Positions 1 through 8,681 of a stretch of 64,000 bases of DNA are shown piece by piece. The position numbers were made by a program, and so were the translations under genes. Positions within the stretch are counted from its first letter, which is position 1. The number at the start of each line of letters is the position of its first letter. The stretch comes from Zobellia uliginosa. GTDB lineage: Bacteria > Bacteroidota > Bacteroidia > Flavobacteriales > Flavobacteriaceae. Location of the stretch: contig NZ_JAHKPY010000001.1 in assembly GCF_018860745.1 (NCBI RefSeq), positions 62,001-126,000 of the forward strand. Reading direction: 5' to 3'. The notes under the pieces were generated by a model, which was given only the letters and a program-made list of their open reading frames with translations, was not told the DNA's origin and made no database searches.

Positions 1-273
1 AGTATTGTAATTTTTAATGACCTCTGGATGGGAGTTGGCTAAACCTGCAAAAAGATACAGACCAAACGCATAAATAAGATCACCGACCGGAATTTTAGTT
101 TCTTCACTTAATCCGGTAATAAGTGTTACCATCTCATTGAACTCATACGTTCCTACGGAAGTATAAATACCTTCAGATGGTAATTGACCATTTTCTATAA
201 TATTATCTAGAGTCTCAAGGCCAAATTTTTGTTCGACCATCTCTAGAAACTCTGTAAAAACAATACCCTTCAT
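1..273 (-). CDS. H-NOX (heme NO/O2-binding) domain protein, 3' part outside window
   Basis: The reverse-strand frame starting at ATG 273 reads MKGIVFTEFLEMVEQKFG and continues open to the window edge, giving 91 visible residues. This N-terminus is typical of the HNOB/H-NOX family, a roughly 180-residue soluble heme sensor for NO or O2. The proximal heme histidine and the YxSxR motif would lie beyond the edge, so heme binding cannot be confirmed here. The gene lies 76 bp downstream of a single-domain response regulator on the same strand. H-NOX proteins commonly act by modulating a partner kinase or cyclase, so the neighbour is a reasonable partner by inference. No clear promoter is seen in the 76-bp gap, which suggests cotranscription. 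Confidence 0.8.
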   Translation of the reverse strand, partial: MKGIVFTEFLEMVEQKFGLETLDNIIENGQLPSEGIYTSVGTYEFNEMVTLITGLSEETKIPVGDLIYAFGLYLFAGLANSHPEVIKNYNT

Positions 274-349
274 ACTTTATGATTTATTAACTAAAAGTAG
301 GAAAAGTTGTATTGTTTATATAATTTTTGTTGTGAAATGCACTATTCTG

Positions 350-751
350 TTAGCCTTTAACCAATTGGTTGATGTCCCAGTACTCTAGAACTTTATGAAG
401 TTTAGATTGATAATCTTCATATTTTAATGGTTTGATGACGTAGCCAGCTACACCCTTTTTGTAACATTCTAATAAATCTGCTCTATTTTCAGATGTTGTA
501 AGAATAATTGTAGGAAGATATTTTAAAACTTCATCTTCTCTAAGAATACTCAAGAATTCTATACCATTCATTCGTGGCATATTAAGGTCCAGCAAAATAA
601 TATCCGGCAACCTATTACCCGATCGTAAAATTTCTAAGGCATCTTCACCATTCTTGGTTTCAATAATATTATGCTTGAGTTCTAATTTTTTAACGGTCCT
701 CTGTAATTTCATTACCTCAATAGCATCATCTTCAATTAACAAAATATCCAT
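350..751 (-). CDS. Single-domain response regulator (CheY/Rcp1-like)
   Basis: This 133-residue protein is a lone receiver domain with no output domain. The acidic pocket is Asp8-Asp9, the phospho-acceptor is Asp55 in LLDLNMP, the conserved Thr lies at about 85-86 and the conserved Lys is Lys107 in VIKPLK. The pattern resembles Rcp1-type regulators, which pass phosphate between kinases or act through protein contacts. It precedes the H-NOX gene on the same strand, behind a well-formed promoter at 791-820, so the pair may be a gas-responsive signalling unit. Its cognate kinase is not adjacent; three HisKA_2 kinases occur at 38.8-44.3 kb, but a link to them is only speculation. Confidence 0.93.
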   Translation of the reverse strand: MDILLIEDDAIEVMKLQRTVKKLELKHNIIETKNGEDALEILRSGNRLPDIILLDLNMPRMNGIEFLSILREDEVLKYLPTIILTTSENRADLLECYKKGVAGYVIKPLKYEDYQSKLHKVLEYWDINQLVKG

Positions 752-1125
752 AGCCTAATAATTTAAGTGAATCACAAATCTCTATAATTACAAATGTAAT
801 ATTGACTGTATGTAGACCAATAACGCTTAACTGTAGACGAATGGAAAATTATACCAGATAAACGAAATCCGTTTTTTCTGGTTCTTCTCAATATTTACAG
901 CTGTTAACATCTAATTATGGTCTACTTCGTAAACCACATTTTTGTTATCAATATAATAAGCAACTACACTTCAACGAGTTAACCCCGTTTCTTATTGTAA
1001 TTTTAAAACTTCTTTGAATACAATATATATTTTACAGATATTTGCATCCTGTTTTAAACAAAAATGGCGTTGCAAACTTTAGTTTCTTCTAATTATACCA
1101 TTATTAAAACAATAAAAAACCTCCT
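752..1125. other. Intergenic region between response regulator and tRNA-Leu
   Basis: This 374-bp stretch has no credible coding frame. It holds the reverse-strand promoter at 791-820. The rest is AT-rich and must include the tRNA promoter, but no TAnnTTTG box with a matching -33 element was found on the forward strand. Confidence 0.6.
791..820 (-). promoter_or_regulatory. Bacteroidota-type promoter for the response regulator/H-NOX pair
   Basis: On the reverse strand TTG (820-818) is followed after exactly 19 bases by TACATTTG (798-791). This matches the Bacteroidota sigma-ABfr consensus of a -33 TTG and a -7 TAnnTTTG. It lies 40 bp before the response-regulator start codon. Confidence 0.75.
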
Positions 1126-1209
1126 GCGCACGTGGCGGAATTGGTAGACGCGCCAGCTTGAGGGGCTGGTGGCCATTAGGCCGTGGAAGTTCGAGTCTTC
1201 TCGTGCGCA
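1126..1209 (+). tRNA. tRNA-Leu (anticodon GAG)
   Basis: The acceptor arms 1126-1132 (GCGCACG) and 1202-1208 (CGTGCGC) pair fully, with discriminator A1209 and no encoded CCA. The D-arm contains GGCGGAATTGGTAGACG. The anticodon loop TTGAGGG is closed by CCAGC/GCTGG and gives anticodon GAG, which reads CUC and CUU leucine codons. The T-arm contains GTTCGAGTC. The long variable arm (GGTGGCCATTAGGCCGT region) is the class II form expected for leucine. Confidence 0.96.
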
Positions 1210-1213
1210 CATT

Positions 1214-1245
1214 AAACCATCAACATTCTGTTGATGGTTTTTTTT
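1214..1245 (+). terminator. Intrinsic terminator after tRNA-Leu
   Basis: A 12-bp perfect stem (AAACCATCAACA / TGTTGATGGTTT) with loop TTC is followed by a run of T to 1245. It starts 5 bases after the tRNA. Confidence 0.9.
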
Positions 1246-1361
1246 ATATCCGTATCTTGTATCTGGGATTTATACTATTACTTTTTTTTGCGAAAGAGCA
1301 CACTTCCACTCCCAAACCAAGAATAAAATTGTTAAATTTGTTTAATGTTTATAACAAAAAG

Positions 1362-2261
1362 ATGAACAACACTAAAAAAACGTTCAGCATCCGTGATTTA
1401 GAGAACCTTTCAGGTATCAAAGCACATACCATAAGAATTTGGGAAAAAAGATACAATCTGCTTTCACCGGAGAGAACAGATACCAATATAAGAAGGTACA
1501 GTTTGGAGAGCCTCCAAAAGCTACTGAACATTACTCTTCTATACAGTAATGGTCATAAAATTTCTAAAATCGCTAATCTCAAGGAGAATAAAATTCCTGA
1601 GATTGTTAATGAACTTATATCTAAAAACAACAATAATCAGATAACTAATACCTTTAAGCTGTCCATGATTAATTTTGATCAGCAGCTTTTTACACAAACA
1701 TTTAAAAATCTACTTCTAGAAAAATCGTTCGCAGAGATTTTCAAAGAAGTTTTCATACCGCTATTAAATGAACTTGGTCTACTTTGGCAGACAGATACCA
1801 TTTGTCCAGCACATGAACATTTTATTTCCAACTTGGTAAAACAGAAAATCTTGATCAGCACTCAAGAATTACCCGTTTTTCCTAACCATGATCAAAAAAA
1901 GACCACATTTGTAGCTTATCTACCTGAAAACGAAATTCATGAAATAGGTCTACTTTACTTAAATTATGAGGTCGTTTTGAGAGGATATAAATCTATTTAC
2001 CTAGGACAAACCGTTCCTTTGGAAAGTTTGGAAGAAGTAATGAAAACGTTTGAAAATACCACCTTTCTATCCTATTTCACGGTATCACCGTCTAAAGACA
2101 AGATTATTGACTATATCAAACAATTCAATGTGCTTTCAGCAAGCTACTCTAATACCAAACTTTGGCTATTAGGCCCTCAAACCAAACATTTGGAAAATGA
2201 AAAATTACCTAACACAATAGAAATTTTTAATTCAATCGAAAAAATTGTTGAACGACTTTAA
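1362..2261 (+). CDS. MerR-family, B12-binding transcriptional regulator (CarH/LitR type)
   Basis: This 299-residue protein has an N-terminal MerR winged-helix domain (residues about 7-75, with IRIWEKRYNLLSPERT) and a C-terminal cobalamin-binding module. Both motifs of the CarH/CarA family are present: W-x9-EH (Trp142, Glu152-His153) and ExHxxG (Glu191, His193, Gly196). In that family adenosylcobalamin binds the repressor and light destroys the complex, releasing carotenoid genes. The gene lies 23 bp upstream of crtI on the same strand, which fits that role. An in-frame extension back to 1158 would run through tRNA-Leu and its terminator, so ATG 1362 is chosen; it follows TAAATTTG (1333-1340), a possible -7 box. 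Light and B12 dependence are inferred. Confidence 0.9.
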   Translation: MNNTKKTFSIRDLENLSGIKAHTIRIWEKRYNLLSPERTDTNIRRYSLESLQKLLNITLLYSNGHKISKIANLKENKIPEIVNELISKNNNNQITNTFKLSMINFDQQLFTQTFKNLLLEKSFAEIFKEVFIPLLNELGLLWQTDTICPAHEHFISNLVKQKILISTQELPVFPNHDQKKTTFVAYLPENEIHEIGLLYLNYEVVLRGYKSIYLGQTVPLESLEEVMKTFENTTFLSYFTVSPSKDKIIDYIKQFNVLSASYSNTKLWLLGPQTKHLENEKLPNTIEIFNSIEKIVERL

Positions 2262-2284
2262 ACTACACATTTACTATAACCAAA

Positions 2285-3742
2285 ATGCATAAAAAAATTG
2301 CCATAATAGGTTCAGGTTTTTCTTCACTATCCGCTTCATGCTATCTTGCGCAGGCAGGTCATGAGGTAACTATATATGAAAAGAATAAAACGGTTGGTGG
2401 CAGAGCAAGACAACTTGTTAGAGATGGTTTTACTTTTGATATGGGTCCTAGTTGGTATTGGATGCCAGACATCTTTGAAAAGTTTTTTAATGATTTTGGT
2501 AAGAAAACTTCAGATTATTATCAACTGGATAAGTTAAGCCCTGCTTATAAAATTTTCTTCTCGGATGACACAATCACTATTGGTGATTGTATGGATGATA
2601 TATGTGATGAATTTGACCGCATTGAACCTGGAAGCGCTAGACATTTAAGAAACTTCATTAGCAAGGCACAAAAGAATTATGATATTGCTATTAATAAAGT
2701 AGTATTGCGCCCTGGCCTATCGCCACTAGAACTTGTTACTCCGGAGACTGCACTACGAGTAGATCAATTTTTCAAAACTATAAGCAGTGAGGTCCGTAAA
2801 AAATTTCGGAATAAAAAATTAGTATCCACTTTAGAATTTCCCGTACTTTTCTTGGGGGCAAAACCTAGTAAAACCCCTTCGTTCTATAGTTTTATGAATT
2901 ATGCAGATTTTGGTCTAGGTACGTGGCATCCAAAAGGTGGAATGTATGAAATTGTAAAGGCTATGAAAAATCTGGCCGAAGAATTGGGGGTAAAAATACA
3001 AACTGAATCCCCCGCGATAAAAATTAATGTTGAAAACAGAAAAACCATTGGCATACAGGCTAATGGAGAGGATATTTTAGCAGATGTGGTCCTAAGTGGA
3101 GCGGATTACCATCATTCGGAGTCTTTGTTAGAACCTAAGTACCGCCAATACTCAGAAGCCTATTGGAATAAAAAGACTTTTGCTCCTTCATCTCTTTTAT
3201 TTTACATAGGCATTGATAAGAAGTTGGAGAATGTAGAACATCATAATCTATTTTTTGACACCGATTTTGAAAGACACGCAAATGAAATCTATGACCGACC
3301 AAGTTGGCCAGAAGATCCTTTATTCTACGCAAATTTTCCATCTGTTACCGATCATAGTATGGCTCCTAAAAATTCTGAAACCGGATTTTTTCTCATTCCA
3401 ATTGCAACGAATTTGACGGACACACCAGAATTACGAAATCAATACTTTGATATTGTGATGGATAGATTTGAAAAACGCACCGGTCAGAACATAAAAAATA
3501 ATATTATATTTAAGGAGTCTTTCTGTGTAAATGACTTTGTGGAGCAATACAACTCGTATAAAGGAAATGCTTATGGTATGGCAAACACACTACGTCAAAC
3601 CGCATTTTTACGACCAGGTCTTAAAAGCAGTAAAGTAAAAAACTTATATTTCACCGGCCAGTTGACCGTACCAGGTCCTGGGGTTCCTCCGGCTCTAATT
3701 TCGGGAAAGCTTGTCTCCCAATTAATAGATAAGAACATCTAA
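2285..3742 (+). CDS. crtI: Phytoene desaturase CrtI
   Basis: This 485-residue FAD-dependent oxidoreductase introduces double bonds into phytoene to make lycopene. The N-terminal dinucleotide-binding motif is IIGSGFSSLSASCYLAQAGH (about residues 6-25), ending in the acidic residue of YEK. The C-terminal bacterial phytoene dehydrogenase signature is seen in FTGQLTVPGPGVPPALISGK. Length matches the family. It is followed 11 bp later by crtB and preceded by the MerR regulator, forming a carotenoid operon. Confidence 0.95.
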   Translation: MHKKIAIIGSGFSSLSASCYLAQAGHEVTIYEKNKTVGGRARQLVRDGFTFDMGPSWYWMPDIFEKFFNDFGKKTSDYYQLDKLSPAYKIFFSDDTITIGDCMDDICDEFDRIEPGSARHLRNFISKAQKNYDIAINKVVLRPGLSPLELVTPETALRVDQFFKTISSEVRKKFRNKKLVSTLEFPVLFLGAKPSKTPSFYSFMNYADFGLGTWHPKGGMYEIVKAMKNLAEELGVKIQTESPAIKINVENRKTIGIQANGEDILADVVLSGADYHHSESLLEPKYRQYSEAYWNKKTFAPSSLLFYIGIDKKLENVEHHNLFFDTDFERHANEIYDRPSWPEDPLFYANFPSVTDHSMAPKNSETGFFLIPIATNLTDTPELRNQYFDIVMDRFEKRTGQNIKNNIIFKESFCVNDFVEQYNSYKGNAYGMANTLRQTAFLRPGLKSSKVKNLYFTGQLTVPGPGVPPALISGKLVSQLIDKNI

Positions 3743-3753
3743 AAGCCAACACT

Positions 3754-4593
3754 ATGAAAGCCTTATTTGATAAAGTATCTTACCAATGTAGCCAGATTGT
3801 AACAGAGTCTTATAGTACTTCGTTTACACTGGCCACCAAAATGTTGGCAACTTCCATTAGATCAGATATTTATAATATTTATGGTTTTGTACGCTTTGCT
3901 GATGAAATTGTGGACACTTTTGACCAATATGACAAAGAGAAACTTTTCAATCAGTTTGAAACAAGTCTGAAAGACGCCCTGGAGCAGCGAATAAGTTTAA
4001 ACCCTATTCTCAATTCCTTTCAGCATACCTATCATAAATATGAAATACCGTATGAGTTAGTTGCTTCGTTTATGAAAAGTATGCGAATGGACCTTTATAA
4101 GACCGTTTACAGTACTGATGAAGAGTACAAAGAATATATTTATGGATCTGCGGATGTAGTGGGGCTAATGTGTCTAAAAGTATTTGTGAAGGGGGATATA
4201 GAGAAATATAACAGCCTTAAGGAAACTGCAATGGCTTTAGGTTCGGCCTTTCAAAAAGTGAATTTTTTACGTGACCTTAAAAGCGACTTTGAAGATTTAA
4301 ATAGAAGTTATTTTCCAAATACGGATTTGGCCATGTTGGACGAAGCATCCAAAACCAGAATCGTAAATGAGATAAAAGCCGATTTTCAACTAGCTTACAC
4401 CGGAATTCTTCAACTTCCAAATGAAGCCAAATTTGGGGTCTATACCGCATATAAGTACTATTACAAATTATTGAAAAAACTGCAACGCACGCCATCTTTG
4501 GAAATTAGAAAAGTTCGTATACGCGTTCCTAACTACGAGAAGTTTGGTGTCCTTGCCAAATCATATGTAAATTATAAATTGAATTTAGTCTAG
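3754..4593 (+). CDS. crtB: Phytoene synthase CrtB
   Basis: This 279-residue squalene/phytoene synthase family protein joins two geranylgeranyl diphosphates to give phytoene, the first committed carotenoid step. Both Asp-rich Mg2+/diphosphate motifs are visible: DEIVD (residues 50-54) and DLKSD (174-178), preceded by the conserved QKVNFLRD segment. The early STSF segment (21-24) is also typical. It lies between crtI and crtZ with short spacers (11 bp and 1 bp), so the three are expected to be cotranscribed. Confidence 0.95.
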   Translation: MKALFDKVSYQCSQIVTESYSTSFTLATKMLATSIRSDIYNIYGFVRFADEIVDTFDQYDKEKLFNQFETSLKDALEQRISLNPILNSFQHTYHKYEIPYELVASFMKSMRMDLYKTVYSTDEEYKEYIYGSADVVGLMCLKVFVKGDIEKYNSLKETAMALGSAFQKVNFLRDLKSDFEDLNRSYFPNTDLAMLDEASKTRIVNEIKADFQLAYTGILQLPNEAKFGVYTAYKYYYKLLKKLQRTPSLEIRKVRIRVPNYEKFGVLAKSYVNYKLNLV

Positions 4594-4594
4594 A

Positions 4595-5050
4595 ATGAAA
4601 ACAATTATTTGGTTAGCCTTATTTTTTGGCACATTTTCCTTTATGGAATTTATGGCCTGGTTTACCCATAAATATATTATGCATGGTTTTCTGTGGAGCT
4701 TACACCAAGACCATCATAAAAAAGACCACGATTCCTGGTTCGAAAGGAATGATGCTTTTTTTATATTTTATGCTATTGTAAGCATGGCTCTTTTTTACTC
4801 TGGAGCACAAACTTCGTTTTGGTATGGTTGGCCTCTTGGTTTCGGAATCTTAGCTTATGGTATAGCTTACTTTCTAGTACACGATATTTTTATACATCAA
4901 CGGTTTAAGCTTTTCCGTAACGCAGATCATTGGTACGCCAAAGGTGTTCGCAGAGCTCACAAAATACACCACAAACATATAGGTAAAGGAGATGGGGAGT
5001 GTTTTGGTATGCTAGTTGTTCCCTTTAAATACTTCAAGAACAAAAAGTAG
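4595..5050 (+). CDS. crtZ: Beta-carotene hydroxylase CrtZ
   Basis: This 151-residue membrane di-iron hydroxylase of the fatty-acid-hydroxylase superfamily adds 3-hydroxyl groups to beta-ionone rings to form zeaxanthin. Histidine motifs are His25-x4-His30, His37-x2-His-His (40-41) and His122-x2-His-His (125-126), with hydrophobic segments at 1-20, 55-70 and 80-97. It starts 1 bp after the crtB stop. The cluster contains no lycopene cyclase, which must be encoded elsewhere if zeaxanthin is the product. It is convergent with the thioredoxin-like gene ending at 5059. Confidence 0.92.
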   Translation: MKTIIWLALFFGTFSFMEFMAWFTHKYIMHGFLWSLHQDHHKKDHDSWFERNDAFFIFYAIVSMALFYSGAQTSFWYGWPLGFGILAYGIAYFLVHDIFIHQRFKLFRNADHWYAKGVRRAHKIHHKHIGKGDGECFGMLVVPFKYFKNKK

Positions 5051-5058
5051 TGGTACTC

Positions 5059-5619
5059 CTACTCCGCCAAAAGCTGATTTAAAAGGTTTCTAATTTTAGC
5101 ACTGTTCCAATTCATTACACCATTTTCAGCCAAAATAATCTTACCGTGCTTGTTTAGAATGTAAGTTGTGGGAATTGTTGATGAACTAAAAACTACTGGA
5201 ATTTCCTTTTTAGACAAATAGAAAGGTAAATTATATGGTCTTTGTGATGCGAAATTAACCACCCTATCAGGTTTTTCTTCGGTGACCAATAAAAAGCTGA
5301 CTTTATCACCATAATCATCATACAACATTTGAATATCCGGTAATTCCTCCAAACAAGGTTTACACCAAGTAGCCCATAAATTCAAAAAAACAACTTTCCC
5401 TTTTTCATTTGACAAGGCATGGGAATAGCCACTTAAATCATAAACTATCCAATCATATGTGCTTGCCGGTATCGTTTTATCCGCTTTTAATTTTGTTGAA
5501 CCGTAGGAAAGAATACGGCCAGCATAACCCCTTAGTTTAGGCCCAACAGGGGTGAACATAATAATACTGCCCAAAAATAGCAATACACCTATAGTCAAAT
5601 GTTTAAAAGAAACCTTCAA
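5059..5619 (-). CDS. Membrane-anchored TlpA/ResA-like thioredoxin
   Basis: This 186-residue protein has an N-terminal hydrophobic anchor (residues 8-24) followed by a thioredoxin fold in the AhpC/TSA-TlpA group. The active site WATWCKPC (Cys86, Cys89) is intact, and the cis-Pro region is TIPTTYILN. Proteins of this kind reduce periplasmic disulphides, for example in cytochrome c maturation. The gene lies 2 bp downstream of a paralogue on the same strand, so they are cotranscribed. The two share overall design (short anchor, TPVG near the membrane, NWNS or DWNS near the C-terminus). The substrate is unknown. Confidence 0.88.
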   Translation of the reverse strand: MKVSFKHLTIGVLLFLGSIIMFTPVGPKLRGYAGRILSYGSTKLKADKTIPASTYDWIVYDLSGYSHALSNEKGKVVFLNLWATWCKPCLEELPDIQMLYDDYGDKVSFLLVTEEKPDRVVNFASQRPYNLPFYLSKKEIPVVFSSSTIPTTYILNKHGKIILAENGVMNWNSAKIRNLLNQLLAE

Positions 5620-5621
5620 AG

Positions 5622-6173
5622 CTAATTAATCAATTTGTTTAAAAGCTCTATGACCGTGCTACTATTCCAGTCATGTGTCTCTTTGGAATCTACTAAAATA
5701 AATCCCTTTTTATCGATAATATAAGTACCTTGAATTTCAGGTATTTTAAAAGGGGAATCTGCCCCTACAATTCTATATGTAACAGGAAACGTATATTTAT
5801 TCTTCCTCATGAACTCCTCAACCGGTTCACGTTCTTCATTAGTTACAATGTAAAAATCTACAGCATCTGCATACGTATCATACAACTCCTGAATTCCGCT
5901 TAACTCTGCTGCGCTAGGTGTATTCCATGATGCCCAAAAGTGAATGAACAAGACTTTGCCTTTAGATTGTTCAAGGTTGAAATATTCCCAATTTTCATCT
6001 TTAAGTTTCCAATCATATCCATCTATAACTTCTCTGTCTTCTACATTGATAATTTCGGGCGCAGAAGCAAAAAACCTCATAAGCCATACCTTGCCCCAAT
6101 ACCCAACAGGCGTAACAAAAAATGATAGAACAAAGGCAATAATAAGAAGCGTAAAGAATGTTTTTCTTTTCAT
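5622..6173 (-). CDS. Thioredoxin-fold protein lacking the CxxC active site
   Basis: This 183-residue protein has a membrane anchor (residues 5-20) and a TlpA-like thioredoxin domain. At the position of the redox motif it reads WASWNTPS, so both cysteines are replaced (Asn84, Ser87). It therefore cannot act as a standard thiol oxidoreductase. Because the rest of the fold and the cis-Pro-like segment IQGTYIIDK are kept, a binding, chaperone or scaffold role beside its active paralogue (5059-5619) is possible by inference. The start follows a terminator at about 6201-6229 that ends the aconitase gene. Confidence 0.8.
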   Translation of the reverse strand: MKRKTFFTLLIIAFVLSFFVTPVGYWGKVWLMRFFASAPEIINVEDREVIDGYDWKLKDENWEYFNLEQSKGKVLFIHFWASWNTPSAAELSGIQELYDTYADAVDFYIVTNEEREPVEEFMRKNKYTFPVTYRIVGADSPFKIPEIQGTYIIDKKGFILVDSKETHDWNSSTVIELLNKLIN

Positions 6174-6200
6174 AGAATACTCTCGATATGACTAAAACTA

Positions 6201-6229
6201 AAAACTCCCGCTATGTAACGGGAGCTTTT
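6201..6229 (-). terminator. Intrinsic terminator of acnA (bidirectional hairpin)
   Basis: The stem CTCCCG (6205-6210) / CGGGAG (6219-6224) has an A-run on its left and a T-run on its right, so it could stop transcription on either strand. It lies just past the stop of the aconitase gene read on the reverse strand. Confidence 0.75.
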
Positions 6230-6249
6230 ATTATTTACTGTACTATTAA

Positions 6250-8523
6250 TTAGGCCGCATTCTCTTTTTTAATAACGTTCAATGCAGAACCTTCTCTGTA
6301 CCAATCTATTTGCGGTTGGTTGTACGTGTGGTTTAACATAATTACATCTTTACTACCATCTGCATGCACTAACTCTAAAGTTAGTTGTTTATCCGGAGCA
6401 AACTCAGCAATATCCAAAAAGTTAAAAGTATCATCTTCCTGTACAAGATCGTAATCTGCTTCATTAGCAAAGGTCAATCCTAACATACCTTGTTTTTTAA
6501 GGTTTGTTTCATGAATACGTGCAAAAGATTTTACGATTACAGCCGCTACACCTAAATGTCTAGGCTCCATAGCTGCATGCTCTCGGGAAGACCCTTCACC
6601 ATAGTTATGATCACCAACAACAACTGATCTTACACCTGCCGCCTTGTATGCACGCGCAGTGTCCGGAACACCTCCAAATTCACCTGTTAGTTGATTTTTA
6701 ACCAAGTTAGTTTTCTTACCGAACGCATTTACCGCACCAATTAAACAGTTATTGGAAATATTATCTAAATGACCACGGAAACGCAACCAAGGACCTGCCA
6801 TAGAAATGTGATCTGTAGTACATTTTCCGAAAGCCTTGATCAACAATTTAGCTCCCATGAGACTTTCATCCTTAATTGGGGTAAAAGGCTCTAATAATTG
6901 CAATCTTTCTGAATCTGGAGCAACTTTGACTTCTACTCCAGAACCATCTGCATCCGGTGCCAAGAAACCAGCATCTTCAACTGCAAATCCTTTTGGTGGT
7001 AGCTCCCACCCTGTTGGTTCATCAAATTTAACTTCTTCTCCGTTTTCGTTTATTAAAGTGTCGGTCATTGGGTTAAAATCCAATCGTCCCGAAATTGCGA
7101 TGGCTGCCGTAATTTCCGGAGAAGCTACGAAAGCATGTGTATTAGGATTACCATCCGCGCGTTTTGCAAAGTTCCTGTTAAACGAGTGAACGATACTATT
7201 TTTTGGTGCATTCTTAGGATCACTATACCTAGCCCATTGCCCAATACAAGGACCACAAGCATTCGTAAATATCTTAGCATCCAATTTTTCAAAAACTTCT
7301 AAAATACCATCTCTATCCGCCGTGTATCTCACTTGCTCAGAACCGGGGTTTATACCTAATTCAGATTTCATTTTAATGCCTTTATCCAAAGCTTGTTGAG
7401 CAATAGAAGACGCTCTGGATAAATCTTCATAAGAGGAATTCGTACATGAACCGATTAATCCCCATTCTACTTGGAGAGGCCATTCGTTTTCAGTAGCTTT
7501 TTTGGTCATATCCGTTCCCACTCCCGTAGATAAATCCGGCGTAAAAGGACCATTCAACAACGGTGTTAATTCTGTTAGGTTAATTTCAATAACTTCATCA
7601 AAATATTGTTCTGGATTTGCATACACTTCCGCATCGGCAGTTAAATATTCTTTAACCTTATTTGCAGCGTCAGCAACATCTGCTCTATCCGTGGCACGTA
7701 AATAACGCTCCATAGACTCATCATAACCAAAAGTAGAGGTTGTTGCCCCTATTTCAGCTCCCATGTTACAAATGGTACCCTTACCGGTACAAGAAAGGTT
7801 TTTTGCTCCTTCTCCAAAATATTCTACAATAGCACCCGTACCTCCTTTTACAGTAAGTATTTCTGCTACTTTTAAGATAACGTCTTTTGGTGCTGTCCAA
7901 CCAGAAATATTTCCGGTTAACTTAACACCAATTAATTTCGGGAATTTCAATTCCCAAGCCATACCCGCCATTACATCAACGGCATCTGCACCACCAACAC
8001 CAATTGCTACCATACCCAAACCACCTGCGTTTACGGTATGTGAATCCGTACCAATCATCATTCCTCCAGGAAATGCATAATTTTCCAAAACTACCTGATG
8101 AATAATACCCGCTCCCGGTTTCCAGAAACCGATTCCGTATTTATTTGATACCGATTCTAAAAAATCAAATACTTCGGCACTGGTATTATTTGCCGATTTT
8201 AAATCGGCAGTAGCACCATTCTTAGCCTGAATAAGGTGATCACAGTGTACTGTAGTTGGTACAGCCACATTAGGCTTACCTGCTTGCATGAACTGCAAAA
8301 GAGCCATCTGCGCCGTAGCATCTTGACAGGCAATACGGTCCGGAGCAAAATCTACATAATCTTTTCCCCTTGTAAATGCTTTACTAGGATTACCGTCCCA
8401 CAAATGGGAATATAAAATCTTCTCTGAAAGGGTAAGCGGTTTGCCAACTATTTCTCGCGCTTTGTCAACACGGTCGGCCATTTTAGCGTATACCCCTTTG
8501 ATCATATCAATATCGAATGCCAT
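6250..8523 (-). CDS. acnA: Aconitate hydratase, mitochondrial/AcnA type
   Basis: This 757-residue protein is a [4Fe-4S] aconitase interconverting citrate and isocitrate in the TCA cycle. The Fe-S cysteines appear in [11 protein letters not shown] and in ACGPCIGQW, and the C-terminal swivel domain carries the substrate-binding GSSREHAA motif. The N-terminal sequence and length resemble the mitochondrial-type aconitase rather than the roughly 890-residue E. coli AcnA. It lies directly downstream of a second, unrelated-architecture aconitase (8682-11456) on the same strand, separated by a terminator and its own promoter, so the two are probably controlled independently. Confidence 0.95.
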   Translation of the reverse strand: MAFDIDMIKGVYAKMADRVDKAREIVGKPLTLSEKILYSHLWDGNPSKAFTRGKDYVDFAPDRIACQDATAQMALLQFMQAGKPNVAVPTTVHCDHLIQAKNGATADLKSANNTSAEVFDFLESVSNKYGIGFWKPGAGIIHQVVLENYAFPGGMMIGTDSHTVNAGGLGMVAIGVGGADAVDVMAGMAWELKFPKLIGVKLTGNISGWTAPKDVILKVAEILTVKGGTGAIVEYFGEGAKNLSCTGKGTICNMGAEIGATTSTFGYDESMERYLRATDRADVADAANKVKEYLTADAEVYANPEQYFDEVIEINLTELTPLLNGPFTPDLSTGVGTDMTKKATENEWPLQVEWGLIGSCTNSSYEDLSRASSIAQQALDKGIKMKSELGINPGSEQVRYTADRDGILEVFEKLDAKIFTNACGPCIGQWARYSDPKNAPKNSIVHSFNRNFAKRADGNPNTHAFVASPEITAAIAISGRLDFNPMTDTLINENGEEVKFDEPTGWELPPKGFAVEDAGFLAPDADGSGVEVKVAPDSERLQLLEPFTPIKDESLMGAKLLIKAFGKCTTDHISMAGPWLRFRGHLDNISNNCLIGAVNAFGKKTNLVKNQLTGEFGGVPDTARAYKAAGVRSVVVGDHNYGEGSSREHAAMEPRHLGVAAVIVKSFARIHETNLKKQGMLGLTFANEADYDLVQEDDTFNFLDIAEFAPDKQLTLELVHADGSKDVIMLNHTYNQPQIDWYREGSALNVIKKENAA

Positions 8524-8566
8524 AAAGTATATTATTTTTTGTTAATCTTTTTGATAGTTAAAGATA

Positions 8567-8598
8567 CAAAATGTACACTGATTTTAAGAGTATATCAA
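8567..8598 (-). promoter_or_regulatory. Probable promoter of acnA
   Basis: On the reverse strand TTG (8598-8596) is followed after 20 bases by TACATTTTG (8575-8567), close to the TTG-N19-TAnnTTTG consensus with one extra base. It lies about 44 bp before the acnA start codon. Confidence 0.5.
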
Positions 8599-8621
8599 AT
8601 TAAGAATGATTATAAAAAGTG

Positions 8622-8654
8622 GAAATAAAAAAGCCTGAGTACAAATACTCAGGC
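8622..8654 (-). terminator. Intrinsic terminator of acnB
   Basis: Read on the reverse strand, a 9-bp perfect stem GCCTGAGTA/TACTCAGGC (8633-8641 with 8646-8654) is followed by a T-rich tail. It separates acnB from acnA. Confidence 0.88.
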
Positions 8655-8681
8655 GTTATATTAATTTGAATTAGCGATCAA

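Noticed and set aside
1158-1361. Upstream extension of the MerR reading frame
   Set aside because: It would read through tRNA-Leu and its terminator; the MerR domain starts properly at 1362.
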